From contig MNCI01009650.1 of the NCBI GenBank assembly GCA_015680685.1, forward strand, positions 952,141 through 1,016,140: DNA of 64,000 nucleotides. Reading direction: 5' to 3'. The position numbers were made by a program, and so were the translations under genes. Origin of the DNA: Gnetum montanum. Its lineage: Eukaryota; Streptophyta; Gnetopsida; Gnetales; Gnetaceae. The notes under the pieces are model-generated. The model saw nothing but the letters and a program-made list of their open reading frames with translations. It was not told where the DNA came from and ran no database searches. Positions 1-10,454 of the stretch are shown one piece after another. Within the stretch, counting starts at the first letter, position 1. Each line of letters opens with the position of its first letter.

Positions 1-108
1 TGCTCTTCTCCCAAGACTCAAAGTGTGTCTCCAAGTGAGAGCCCCAAAAGTGTTTGATAAAAATGAGATCTTTGATGATGATGATCCTCCCTCCTTGACC
101 CCTGAAGC

Positions 109-119
109 CTTTTTATAGG
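109..119 (-). promoter_or_regulatory. TATA box of left-edge LTR
   Basis: The minus strand reads CCCTATAAAAAGG, a good plant TATA box, with the repeat-rich U3-like segment directly upstream. No transcript evidence is available. Confidence 0.4.
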
Positions 120-169
120 GTTCAAAGGTAGGTAGGTAAGTTACAAAATATCTTGGGTGGTTATAACCA

Positions 170-420
170 CCATAGAGAGAAAAAAGCTATGGGTGACAAG
201 TGTCCTATTTAGTTTCCAAGTGTTTTCATTCAGTTGCCAAGTGTCTTCATTCAGTTGTCAAGTGTCTTCATTCAGTTGCCAAGTGGTCACCATGGAGATA
301 AAAAAGTTGTAGTTGACAAGTGGCCCATTTAGTTGCCAAGTGGCCTCATTTAATTGCTAAGTGGTCACCATGGAGACAAAAAGGCTATAGTTGACAAGTG
401 ACCTTGGTGGTGGTTATAAC
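170..420. repeat. 21-bp tandem repeats inside a larger duplicated block
   Basis: Three to four head-to-tail copies of a 21-bp unit with core AGTTGCCAAGTGTCTTCATT lie at about 210-285. A larger unit containing CACCATGGAGA, a short A-run and TTGACAAGTG recurs at about 170, 290 and 367. They lie upstream of the minus-strand TATA at 110, the usual place for LTR enhancer repeats. Confidence 0.6.
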
Positions 421-795
421 CACCATTTCAATTGACAAGTGTTCAATTCACATGGGACTTTGAACAATTGTTGCACGAATTCCCTTTTTAAATCATAAAA
501 TATTTTATTGTTATTTAAATCATAGTAGTAGAGATAGTAACCATGGAGTTGATGCATACATGTATGGGTTAATATATAAATATATATGTAAGTGTGTACA
601 ACCGAATGCATAAATGGAGTGGCGCTCAACACAAAGCGAGTGTCACGTTATGTAGATAGTATATAATTTAATTATAGATTAATCATGTAGATAGTATATA
701 GTTTATAGTTTCAACACATAGCATTGCTTGCTGTTATGTAGTTTGTGTAATGGTCATCGTAGTCCAGGTTCAGCATGAAGACACCATTGGTGAGT

Positions 796-858
796 CTAGC
801 CATCATTTGTATGAATCTGGCCATCATTTGTATGAACCTGGCCATCATTTGTATGAAT
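796..858. repeat. Triplicated 21-bp repeat
   Basis: Three adjacent copies of a 21-bp unit with core GGCCATCATTTGTATGAA differ by single substitutions. A fourth degenerate copy follows to about 890. It lies at the distal end of the presumed U3. Confidence 0.7.
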
Positions 859-1194
859 GTGCTCATGCTGGACAATCGTTTGTATGAGCAGATTTTAGTT
901 CATCATCTTCAAAGTTGCTACCGTTGTTAATGACTTGAAATTCAGATCAACATCAAGGTCGTGTTGCGGATAACAGAGTTGGGAGTACTGGGATTGTATA
1001 TCTTGTATTTTTGGCATGGCCATGAGATTGTTCTTGGAGCTATAGTGCACAACCTCGAATCCGACGACGACCTGGAAACTAGATCTAGATCTATATCTGG
1101 TGCTCTGCTGTTGCAAAAACAGGGCCAACAAATGATGTAGGCATAGGAATAGGGACCCTTCCTTCTTCTTTTTATTCCATTGCAAGCAGAGACG

Positions 1195-1275
1195 GTACTA
1201 GGGACGGCCCAAGATGATGATTCCAGTGAGCGCTGCAGCGATGACAATGGACCACATGGCCTTGTTCTCCCACCA
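1195..1275 (-). pseudogene. Possible ATG8-interacting-protein-like (ATI) C-terminal fragment
   Basis: The minus frame reads WWENKAMWSIVIAAALTGII, then ILGRP and a stop. A Trp-Trp pair, followed by WS-IAAA and a hydrophobic stretch ending in ILG, resembles the C-terminal membrane segment of plant ATI1/ATI2 proteins as I remember them. Those link plastid or ER-derived bodies to autophagy through ATG8. Only about 25 residues match, and the next frame is closed by a stop. This could be chance. It matters mainly because two clearer host-gene pieces lie just upstream in the same orientation. Confidence 0.3.
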
Positions 1276-1441
1276 ACTCACCAGTCACTATGAAAAACCA
1301 GAGGCCCAAGAGCAACCCTAAGCTACTGCAGAACCGAAGCCATGCCAAGCCAAATTCTTCTTCCTCTATTGAAGAGAATCATCTGGAATTCTGACAACAG
1401 ATCTGCTGCGTTTTCATGTTCCTTCATCATAAATTTGTCCA

Positions 1442-1770
1442 TCATGAATTGCAGAGTGTTTTTCCACACTCTCGGATTTCAGCATTCTCGGGGTCACCGA
1501 CGAAGCACGCGAGGGCATGGGTGGCAAAAACCTTAATGACGGGGGCGCAGTTACGGAGGCGATGTTGCATAGCAGCAATAACGACATCCCAGGCCTCATT
1601 GGAAACCTCGGGATCATCAGGGAGGTGCAACAAAATTTTTAATAGCAATAGGCAGGCGCAGAATCTGATGGCCTTACTGGCTGCGTCTGTGCAGAAGAGA
1701 AGAACACCAAAGAATTCCTCTAGAAACGCGTTGCACTCGTTGTGAAATTTTTGGAGGCTTCTTCAATGCT
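1442..1770 (-). pseudogene. Condensin complex subunit 3 (CAP-G) HEAT-repeat fragment
   Basis: One open minus-strand frame of about 100 codons reads like the HEAT-repeat region of condensin I subunit CAP-G, a non-SMC subunit in mitotic chromosome condensation. Visible landmarks are FLEEFFGVLL, KAIRFCACLLLLKILLHLPD, DPEVSNEAWDVVIAAM and FATHALACFVGDPENAEIRE. These match the family pattern of a RLPDD-EVS-E-WD-V helix followed by an FA-RALARF-D-EN repeat. The piece is under a tenth of a full subunit, opens after an in-frame stop near 1765 and ends in unrelated sequence at 1442. No start codon, promoter or flanking CAP-G exon was seen, so it is a captured or relict fragment. The family call is fairly firm; how it arrived is not. 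Confidence 0.65.
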
Positions 1771-1903
1771 TCATCGCCTATGCCGGACGTGGTGAGGGTT
1801 AAGTTTTCCATTGAAAAATGATACAGAAACAAGGCCTCTGGTCTTCGAGTGAATAACAACAGGCCAATGTCATTGCTGGAGATTCGTTTGGTGGCCCTGT
1901 TTA

Positions 1904-2296
1904 CTCCATTTTTTTAAGAGATCCTGGATTTGAAGATGTATCCTCGTGGTTTTTCTCGGTTTCTACATTTTGATTTATTACGCTACTTGGAAAATTAGTG
2001 ATAAATTCTACTTCTGTGGTTTTAAAAATTTCAGAATCACTTATGGTGGAGAACTTCTGCATTTCAGCAACTTTATCAATGGGCTTCTCAACTTGAGGAA
2101 ATTCGGGTTCATCTACAATAGAAACCTTCTCATCCTTCGTTGATTTAAATTCACAAAATCCAAAACCTGTTGGCAGTCCATTCGTTGGATCTTCTGCACA
2201 CTTCCAACTCTTAACTAGACCACAAAGCTTAAGCATAGAACGTAAAAACCCATTATCCACGGTGGTGGCTATTTTTCCAACATAAATGGTGGTTTG
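1904..2296 (-). pseudogene. RBM25-like RNA-binding protein fragment (partial RRM)
   Basis: The minus frame opens with TIYVGKIATTVDNGFLRSML and continues KLCGLVKSWK, DPTNGLPTGFGFCEFKST. This is the RNP2 to RNP1 span of an RRM, and the CG-VKSWK plus GFGFCEF pair is typical of RBM25, a U1-associated splicing regulator. After RNP1 the match stops. The frame continues about 75 residues of acidic, Ser/Thr-rich sequence that I do not recognise, possibly read-through of an intron or a non-adjacent exon. A stop lies just upstream of the RRM and there is no start codon in register. The second half of the RRM is missing, so it cannot be functional as it stands. Confidence 0.65.
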
Positions 2297-2635
2297 GGTT
2301 TTTCAGAAAGAACATTAACAGGAAGTATGCTTTTTGAGGTAAATAATCTAATTCTTTGTTTGCTATTGTACTATCTTCCAATCTCCAATAAAGGAATAAT
2401 TTGGCACTTTAATTTCATATTCCAAGAAGGTCTCAACATCATTTTATTTACCAGTGGATTAATTCTTCAAAAACACCCATCAACCCACAACATTAAAGCT
2501 GTAAATTTACTTCTAAATTTACAACCATAGATTGTTCCAATAAAATATTCCAACTATTCCATGGAATGGCCAAATGTGCCAACACCTACCAACATGTATG
2601 GTAATAAGGAGAGGAGCATATAACACCTCTCCATT
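2297..2635. other. No gene seen
   Basis: AT-rich sequence between the RRM fragment and the gag relic. No coding similarity or repeat was recognised. Confidence 0.5.
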
Positions 2636-5000
2636 TTAAGAGTCAATCTTCATTTCACTATCATGGAAGTTAAGCATTGGTTGATGTCGATTTTCCCTAA
2701 GAGAAGTTTGTTCAATGATAGAGTAGATCAATTCTTTGTTGGTGAACATATCTCTACTCATGGGGATAGAGGTTAACAATTGAGCTCGTACATCCCTATG
2801 TGTAGGAAATATCATGATCAAGTCATACAAGTTCGATGATGTGTTCCTTTGTTTGAGGGATTGTTTGGCTTGCTCCATTGTTGCGAGGAAGCCCTTCCCC
2901 TTAACATGTAATCTTTTGACCTTTGTGATCTTAATTGCCTCCATTCTTCTTAGAGCTTGTGGCTTAGGTTTTGATGTATATGCCTTGGGCCCCTTATTCA
3001 TGGTGTAGTTAGTTTTGGTGTACATGTCGATGAGTTTATTGACTTTAAAGCCTTTTGTTGTTGACCACCTTCAATGGGCTTAGTGACAAGTTGTTTTTAA
3101 CACCATTGTGATGATGTTTTCTTGCTAACCTCTCAGCTATAGGCCACTATCGGTGGGCTTTGATCATGGGTTGTTGTGGTTTTACTTGTTGAAGAGGGAG
3201 GGACCTGGATGACAAATGGTTCCTTGGCCTTTGGAGGATTAGAAACTCGTGGTCTTAATTGTGATGTTGATGCCACTGAAGGTGGGACACATATTATGAA
3301 AGGCTCCTTAGAGGCCAAAGGAGGTGGTATCCTCATGACAAAGGATTCTCTAGGTTTTGTATTTTATGGCTACGATGATACTTTGATGAAAAATAATTTT
3401 CTAGGAGGATTAGACTATTTGGTTTCTATGAATGAGACTACAATATAGGAGTTGTTATTAGCACTTAGAGAGTTGGGCTCATTCACTACTAGCTCTCTAC
3501 AATCTATCATCTTCTGGAGGTCATCCTTTAATGCTAGGCAAAAATCAATGTCATGACTAGCCATTTGATGATAATGATAATACCTATCTAGTCTAAAGTA
3601 CTTTAGTAGCTTGGGATCATCTTTGGTAGTTATCATTGGGTCTCTAGCTATGTCACAAAGATAATCATACCTCTCACGAGCCTCTTCAGACAGTCACTTA
3701 TGTTGTATACAGTTGTCTTTAAGCAACTACTCTAGAAGCTCAAAGGGCTTCATAGGCAACCTAGTGTACTTAGATCTATCCTTGTACCCAAAGTTTGGTC
3801 TTGGTTGATTTGGAGTGTAGGAAGTGGATGGTTGGGATGAGTTGGAAGATTTTTGTGTGATGGTGATCCCCACCTTTCTTCTTCATTTGAGTCTTTTGTT
3901 ACTACATCCACAGTCGTATGTTCTTGCTTGGTTTTATCCCTATCCCTTCTCACATGTTGATTTTCATATGCCATGTAGGCTAGGTCGTTGCTTGCCTTAG
4001 CTGCCTCCTGTATGTTCTTGGTTTGTAAGAAGGCTTGGTTTAGTGACTAAGGCTCTAAATAGTAAAGCTTTGACTTGATAAAGTCATTTACTACTCCCTT
4101 GTAAATGGCTAAGAGATGAGTTTCAACAATAGGATCTCGTTAAGTGTTGAGTTCCATCTTTGAATAAATCTTTTGATTGGTTCAAGTGGCCCCTACCTCA
4201 CCTTAATCAATTAATCCAGTGTGGCATTCAGCTTCAAGTTGTATCTGAAGTGGCTGATAAATTGGCTAATCAGGTTTTCAAGGGAAGAGATAGAACCTCT
4301 AGGCAAGGTTTGATACCAATCTATAGCTTTACCCTTAAAAGACATGGAAACGATTCGTAGTATTGTATGAGGCCAAACTTGCAAAAAGAGGTACTTAGAT
4401 TGAAAGGTTACTAGATGAGTGTTGGGGTCCCCTTCATCATTGTATTTGGTGAAGTTTTAAATAGGCAAGCCTACATGCAAGGTTATTTGAGGCATCATAG
4501 GACTTATAGGATCATCTTAATAGAAATCTAGAACCTTGACCATATGAGTTGTATTGGCCTTAAGTTTTCACAACTCTTTAGTAAGGTCTTGGATCATTTT
4601 GAAGGCTTGATCTAAGCCTTGGGACATTCCCATGGGCTGCAATGTTTGCATTGATGGTTGAGGAAGAAGTTGTAAGACTTGTAGCCTTGCAATAGGCTAC
4701 AGTATTGAAGGAAGAGATTGAGTTATAGTCTTCATAGGTAAGCTAAACAAGGAAAAGGATGTTTATGTCAAAACTTGAGGTACAAAGGAGACACAAGGAG
4801 TATGAGAGCCTTGTGTTTCTTGGGGTCCTAATGAGGATCCCATTAGCATGACAAAGGAAGATGGTGAGGTAAATGTCATTAAGGCTAGGTGAATAGAATT
4901 AGGTTGGGTGGCACAGGACATTGATGAGAATAAGGAGATGGATTGGAACAAAATTTGTGTCTAATGTGTGGTGATGATGGATGTGGACCCAAACATGGTA
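2636..5000 (-). pseudogene. Ty3/gypsy gag relic (element 1)
   Basis: Discontinuous minus frames carry a Ty3/gypsy Gag. At about 4490-4170 is the capsid-domain signature: a DEGDPNTHLVTFQ opening, then FKGKAIDWYQTLPRGSI and a region like NLISQFISHF. A degenerate Cys/His linker (RYYHYHQMASHDIDFCLALK) lies at about 3640-3470. At 3025-2636 the reading resembles the segment preceding protease, with LYDLIMIFPTHRD. It ends by a stop at 2636, exactly where protease and pol should begin, and neither is found further left. Many stops and frameshifts show it is dead. Downstream in the same direction come host-gene fragments, then the left-edge LTR. Confidence 0.7.
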
Positions 5001-5985
5001 GGACAAATAGGAGGAGAGTTAGACTGGAGGACTTGTCCATCGATTAGGTAAAAGATGTGGAGTTGGGTATGTGTGTTTGGAGAGCCGAGGATTGGAAAAG
5101 ACCTCCAATGAAGGTGTCTAGCTCTTGTTTGGTCTCAAACTTATCTTCCTCTTCTTGTTGATCCTCTGAGCTAATTCCCTTACTAAACTAATTAACCTCT
5201 ATGAGTTGTATGAGCATTTGTGCATAAAAATTTGTGAGGGAGATTTGGTAATAAGGGGATAGGATGTATTCTTTCCCATCTTGGTGTATGATTTCAAATT
5301 GATGCTTAACATTAGATTTGGAGCATGGTATAAAGAGACCGACTTGTATCTTGGAATAGAGAAAGTTGTAGAACTTCTGATTAATGACTGCAAAATCCAA
5401 TTTTTTTGCCTCTTTGCCTAAGCAATTACCTTTTTTCTATAATCATATGGTATTTCAGGTCATAAACACAAATTGCATATTAGTTGAATACCATATTTGT
5501 CAAGTTAAGGGGCAAGACAATTGATTAGCTAAATGACATTTTAAAAGGTGTTGAGAAAAAAGTCTTGATGAAAGCTAAATTAGTAAACTAAATAGAAATT
5601 CCAACAAGTGGAATTCTTAAAATGCTAAGGGGTAAAAAATGGGCTGAAAAATGTTTGTTGGCTATAAATAGTAAGTTGTGGATCAAGGGGGATGTAGCCC
5701 TTTACTTAAAATGGTAAAAAGGTTGGTATCAAACCCCAACCATGCTAGACTAACTAGCCACACCAACGTTGGGAGATAAAAGGGGAAAGAAAGGGGGTGA
5801 GATATAAAATTTTAAACTTTTCTTCACAATATTGGAAGAGGGGGTTTACCTATGACAAGTACAGTTTTGGCTGAAAAACCAAAGTGAAGACTATGATTTT
5901 TCTAAAGGTGAGGTTTTTAGGAAATTGACAACATCAACCTTGCTAGAAAAAATTCACAGCAAAAGGATTTGGGTGGTTCAAGGAT
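5001..5985. other. Unassigned; possible element 1 leader
   Basis: A 70-codon minus ORF at 5188-5400 (starting MDFAVINQKFYNF) could be an N-terminal extension of the adjacent gag, but I do not recognise it. The rest is noncoding. A GGCTATAAATAG box on the plus strand at about 5661-5672 has no gene behind it. Confidence 0.3.
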
Positions 5986-6090
5986 ATAACATCCATGCTG
6001 AGGGGGGGTATGACACACACCCATGCTAGGGGGGGTGTATGACACCCATGTTGAGGAGGGTATGACACACACCCATACTAGCTTTAGAAA
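5986..6090. repeat. Degenerate outlying block of the CACCCATG minisatellite
   Basis: Irregular copies of GGTATGACACCCATG with G-rich spacers occur here, with single copies near 6125 and 6300. They are the same motif as the main array at 7021-7350. Confidence 0.6.
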
Positions 6091-7020
6091 ATCCAATAAC
6101 TGATGTGAATTTTTTGCCAAAACCCAAACACCCACGTTGAGGGTTGTCCTTTGGAAACTTTTAAAGTTATTTTCTAAAAAATTAAAGTGAAAATTTGGTT
6201 TTTTTTCAAAGCTTTTATCTTGGTTTTGGTAGGGTGTCAATGTTGGCCTTATTGGAAAATTCCTAGCAACTACTATGAATTTTTTGCCAAAAACTCAAAC
6301 ACCCATGCTTGGGGCTTGGTGATAGAAAAAAAGACATAAAAATCACAAATTAAATTAGGTGAAGAACTTGGGTAGAGGCTCTCACTACAAATTTGTGTCT
6401 AAGAAGAGAATAGGGGTTTCACTTGGGTGGGGGCTCAGAGTTTGTTGAAACTACTATGATCAGCTCTACAAGCCATAGGTTTTGCCACTCATAATGCTTT
6501 CAAACCTTTGCTACTCCTACACCAAATCTGCAACATTTTGATGCAAGGGGGATAAGAGATGTGAAGGATTTGGATCAAAAAGTGAGCAATGTTGGGAGTT
6601 TTGATTCCCAGGTTCTCAACGTTGATGCTACAATCTCATAGATCTCAAAGGAGGAATAATAAGAGTAACAATTGCTATGGGTTCCATGCTGGGGATTCAA
6701 GAGGCTCTATGTGTGCTCAAAGCTCTCAAATGTAAAAATTCCTAAAAAATGAAAGTGTGGAACTACAAAATTCATGGACCTTTACATAGTGTTGGTGATT
6801 TTATAGGGTTTTGGACCACAAATTTGGCTACAAATTCTACCTGATTGTTGACAAATTACTACTACATACAAGTGTGATGGGTGTTCAAATCTAGGGGATT
6901 ACTATGTATGGTAAGTGTTATACCCCCATGGCATCAATGCCATTCTATTTACTAAAAATAGTAAATAGAAATTTTACCCATTCTCGGCTTGCAAGAGCCA
7001 CGTTAAGGTGCATGTGCAAT
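6091..7020. other. No gene seen
   Basis: Noncoding AT-rich sequence. The minus strand has a CCCTATAAAATC TATA-like box near 6806-6817 that could belong to another decayed LTR. No LTR partner was found. Confidence 0.3.
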
Positions 7021-7350
7021 GTTGGGGTGTAGCACCCACATTGGGGGTATGGCACCTACACTAGGGGGATGGAATCCATGTTGGGAGGATGGCACCCATG
7101 CTGGGGGTATGGCACTCATGTTGGGTGGATGACACCCATGTTGTGGATATGATATCCATGCTAGAATGGCACCCACACTAGGAGGATGTCATCCACATTG
7201 AGGGTATGGCACCCATGTTGGAGGGATGGCATCCATGCTAGGGGTATGACACCCATGTTGGGGGTATGATACCCACACTGGGGGGATGGCATCCATGCTG
7301 GGGGTATCACACCCATGCTAGGGATGTGACACCCACACTGGGGGGATGGC
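7021..7350. repeat. 21-bp minisatellite, about 16 degenerate copies
   Basis: Tandem units of about 21 bp alternate a G-run with ATGGCACCCATGCT-like sequence. Twenty-one bases equal seven codons, so the minus strand stays open and reads as a seven-residue period (for example MGVIPLAWMPS). I see no sign that this is a gene: there is no flanking coding context. Copies differ by one to four bases, so the array is old. Confidence 0.8.
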
Positions 7351-7505
7351 ACCCACACTGGAGTAATGCTAGATCCTTGTTGGACCCATGCTAGATCCTT
7401 GCTGGAGCAACACTTGGGGGAAAGTGCAGCACTAGGAGGGTGAAGTAGCAATGCTAGGTGGCAAGATTTATATCCCTCATGCTAGGCATGGGTGAGGTTA
7501 CACCC

Positions 7506-7506
7506 N
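7506..7506. other. Single N, probable unsized assembly join
   Basis: The integrase relic to the right ends within about 50 bases of this N, and unrelated sequence lies on the left. Confidence 0.6.
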
Positions 7507-8120
7507 GTTCTATATGCCCATAGAGTATCATTCCATTTAATGTTCCAATATTTTCTAAATTGATTAACTATTCTAGTTAATATTCTTGTAATTTCCTAGT
7601 TAGTCACTTTGGCTTGACCATTCACTTAAGGTGGTATAGTGTAGTCAACTTGTGGTTCATCCCAAGTTTTTGCATGAGCTTTTTGAATGTAGCATCCATG
7701 AAGTATGTTCTATTGTCATATATGAGCATGCGTGGTACTCCAAACCTATTTACCACATGCTATTGAAAGAATTTAATAGTTTTTTTTACTGTACAATCCT
7801 TGACTAAAGCTACTTCTACCAATTTAGTACAACAATCAACCATCACTATAATATATGCTTTCTTGTTTAACATTAGTTCAATGGGCCCCATGAAATCAAT
7901 TCCCCATATGTTAAATCTTTCCAATGGCTAAATCCATTATTGTGGTTTTTCATTCTTGGATGTTATTCCCTTGTCACGTTGACATCTTTTACAAGACTAG
8001 GTAAAGTTGTGTGCATCCCAAAATATGATAGGCTAGAAGTAGCTTGCCATCATTAGCTTAAGTGTTGTCCTACACCCTGTGTAGTGACCACCACATGGTC
8101 CTTCACGTGCATCTTGTAGA
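7507..8120 (-). pseudogene. Gypsy integrase relic (element 2)
   Basis: Reading leftward, a degenerate H2C2 zinc-binding region (GPYGGHYT, then SCKRCQRDKG) at about 8110-7960 precedes the catalytic core with WGIDFMGPI (first Asp) and FGVPRMLIYDNRTYF (second Asp, normally SDNGT) at about 7905-7690. The segment expected to carry the catalytic Glu is interrupted by stops near 7620-7570. Integrase inserts the cDNA into the genome; this copy is inactive. Confidence 0.75.
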
Positions 8121-8389
8121 ATTCTTTGTTGGCTCTCTTCTAGAACACACCATCTCACTAATCCATCAAATCATATCTTGTAAAGATTTTCATTTATTTC
8201 CATATGTTACTTTACTTTATGAATGAACCACTCTTTTTGTTTTCTATTCTAATTAATAGGGAGTTCTTGTATGAGAAGGTAAGTCATATAGTCAATTATC
8301 CATGACTTCTCTATTGAGTTAACAACCATTCTTGTCTTCATGAACAAATTCTAATCAAGAAACTAGTCTGATAATGGTTCTTCTTGCTC

Positions 8390-9406
8390 CTACGGTTCCC
8401 ATATCAACCTTGATAAGTAATCTATTATGACGTTCTCTATCCCTTTCTTATTGATAATAGTGATGTCAAATTCTTGTAGTATTACAAGCCATCTTATCAT
8501 CCTTGGACATATCACTAGTTTATTCATTAGAAACCTTATTGCACTATGGTCCGTGTGGACATAAATAGGGTATCCAAGCACATAATGTTTGAATTTCTTT
8601 GGTGCATACACCATGTCCATAAGCTTCTCTTCTATAGTGGTGTAATTCAGTTGTGCTTTGGTGATGCTTCGATTGATATAGTGCATGTAGTATGGCCCCT
8701 TTTAATCATTAAGCTACGTCAGTATTGCACCTAGTGCATAATTGGAAGCATCTTTCATTATGCTAAAGGGCTTGGACCAATCTAGAGCTTGAAGGATTGG
8801 TGTTTCAATTAGCTTCTCTTTTAGTATCTCAAATGCCTTCTCATATTGTTTTGTCCACTGGAATGATGCATCTTTCTTTGTCAACTCTACAAATAGCTTT
8901 GCTATTTTGGAAAAATTTTATATGAATCTCCTATAATATCTTATATGCCCCAACAATGATTTAACATCTTTAACAATTTGTGACCTCTAGGTGATGTTTT
9001 GAATGGCTCTAAACTTATTTGGATCTACCTCTATTCCTTTTTGTGATACCCTATGTCCCAAGACGATCCCATCCTAGACCATTAAATAGCTCTTTTGCCA
9101 AGTGATGTTCAAATTAGCTTCAACACATCTTTTTGATACCTACTTCAAATAGTCCAATGCTTGCTCAAAAACTAGCTCATAAGTAGAAAAATCATCCATA
9201 AATACTTCTACGCAATTACCAAGTTGTTTTTGAAAGATACTTAGTACTAGCCTTTGGAAAGTAGTGGGCACATTGCACAAGCCAAAAGGCATTTGCATGT
9301 AGACAAATGTCCTCCATGGATTGGTGAATGTAGTCTTCTCCTTATCATCTAGTGTAATGCAGATCTAGTTGTACTCACTATGCCCATTAAGAAAATTATA
9401 GTACTG
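8390..9406 (-). pseudogene. Gypsy RT C-terminal half and RNase H (element 2)
   Basis: At 9406-9170 the minus frame shows the RT palm: NGHSEYN, MPFGLCNVPTTFQR and the catalytic-loop variant EVFMDDFSTY. Connection and RNase H follow. The best-preserved piece is an uninterrupted 98-codon frame at 8686-8390 with QLNYTTIEEKL, YVHTDHSAIRFL and NVIIDYLSRL. Reverse transcriptase and RNase H copy element RNA to DNA. The 5' half of RT is at 23083-23540, on the other side of the nested insertion. Scattered stops make it non-functional. Confidence 0.85.
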
Positions 9407-9410
9407 TTGT

Positions 9411-10338
9411 TGACATTTTGGAATGTCAAAACCTTAAGGAAAATGGAGAACAAAAGATGGTTGTGTGATTGTTGTGTTTTCAAAACAAGAACTTGGATTT
9501 AGACAAGAAGGTTTGCAAAAGCTCAAGAACATGGATAAAGAATGAAGAAATCAAAATGCAAAGGAAAAAAAGAAAGATGTCTCCAAGAAATAGTAGACAT
9601 CTTGGTAGAATTGAAGGCAGCATGGGCAAAGACATCTTTGTAAAACAACAAATATCTTTCATCAAACAAAGACATCTTTCACCAGACAAATACATCTTCC
9701 TAGAATGAAGGCCAATTACATAAATGCATCTCAACCATGAAGAAGACATCTTCCATGATCATTAACAAGTTGTTACATGAGTTTCAAGATGAATTTGGAA
9801 ACATAGTGGCTATAAGAAGACATCATTCTCATTAGGAAATATGCAAGCTCTTATACTATCATTACATAATATTTGGCAATCATTGTGATCCTACTTGGTC
9901 TTTATTGTTCTATATTTTGTCTATTGTAAAGTGAGCTGTACCTCAAGTACAAGGATCAACAAACTAAGTTGCATTCATCTTATAATCATTGTTCTCTTCT
10001 ATTTCCCTCCAAGGTTGATGTGCTTCTTGTGGAAAGGCATCTTTCCTAAGCTTGTTGGGATCCTATGAGATTGAGTATTGGTGTGCCACAAAATTCTAGA
10101 GTGGAGCTCAAAGTTGTAAAGGTAGTGTGATCCTTAAAACCACATTCTAAGCTTGTCAGGACCTTATGGGTTTGAGTGGATTCATAGTGTCAAAACACTC
10201 TAAAGTAAAGCTTGGAGCTTGTACAGGGTGTGGTACCCTTCAAACCACATTTCAAATTTTATGTGTGTGCTTTGTCTCAATGATTTTAATTTAGAAAACT
10301 TATTCATCCCCCTCCTTCTAAGTTCAACGGTCCTAAAA
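9411..10338 (+). repeat. 5' LTR of element C
   Basis: It begins TGACATTTTGG and matches 22087-23076 along its length. Inside are repeated AGACATCTT(T/C) motifs at about 9590-9750, a likely U3 repeat. The right LTR has about 75 extra bases near 22910-22985 relative to this copy. Divergence is clearly visible by eye, so the insertion is old. Confidence 0.8.
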
Positions 10339-10357
10339 TGGTATTAGAGCTTGGTAC
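10339..10357 (+). promoter_or_regulatory. Primer-binding site, initiator Met tRNA type
   Basis: TGGTATTAGAGCTTGGTAC directly follows the left LTR. It differs from the standard TGGTATCAGAGC primer site by one C-to-T change in the first 12 bases. Confidence 0.8.
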
Positions 10358-10454
10358 TCTTACACTCTACATCAATCTTCAAGAGTGAACATGGAAGGGG
10401 CAATCAACATCAGACACATTTGGACAAAGAGACTAATGTGCTTCATTAATTGAT

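Larger units (their letters stand above)
1..893 (-). mobile_element. Partial LTR, U3 side (element 1, runs off left edge)
   Basis: Read on the minus strand this stretch has an LTR promoter layout: a repeat-rich upstream part (about 890 down to 130), then a TATA box at 110-118, then the start of a transcribed region that leaves the window at base 1. The repeats carry GGTTATAACC palindromes and copies of a CAAGTG-containing unit. It lies downstream of a gag relic of the same orientation (2.6-5.0 kb), so it is best read as the 3' LTR of that element. The matching 5' LTR was not found near 5.4-7 kb, so the assignment is inference. Confidence 0.4.

Noticed and set aside
5660-5675. GGCTATAAATAG box as a gene promoter
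   Set aside because: No ORF, exon or LTR structure follows it on the plus strand.
7021-7350. Regular repeats considered as a CRISPR array
   Set aside because: Units are contiguous and degenerate with no unique spacers, in a plant genome.
7161-7451. Minus ORF of 96 codons with Trp/Pro/Cys periodicity
   Set aside because: It is the translation of a 21-bp minisatellite, which stays open because the unit is a multiple of three.
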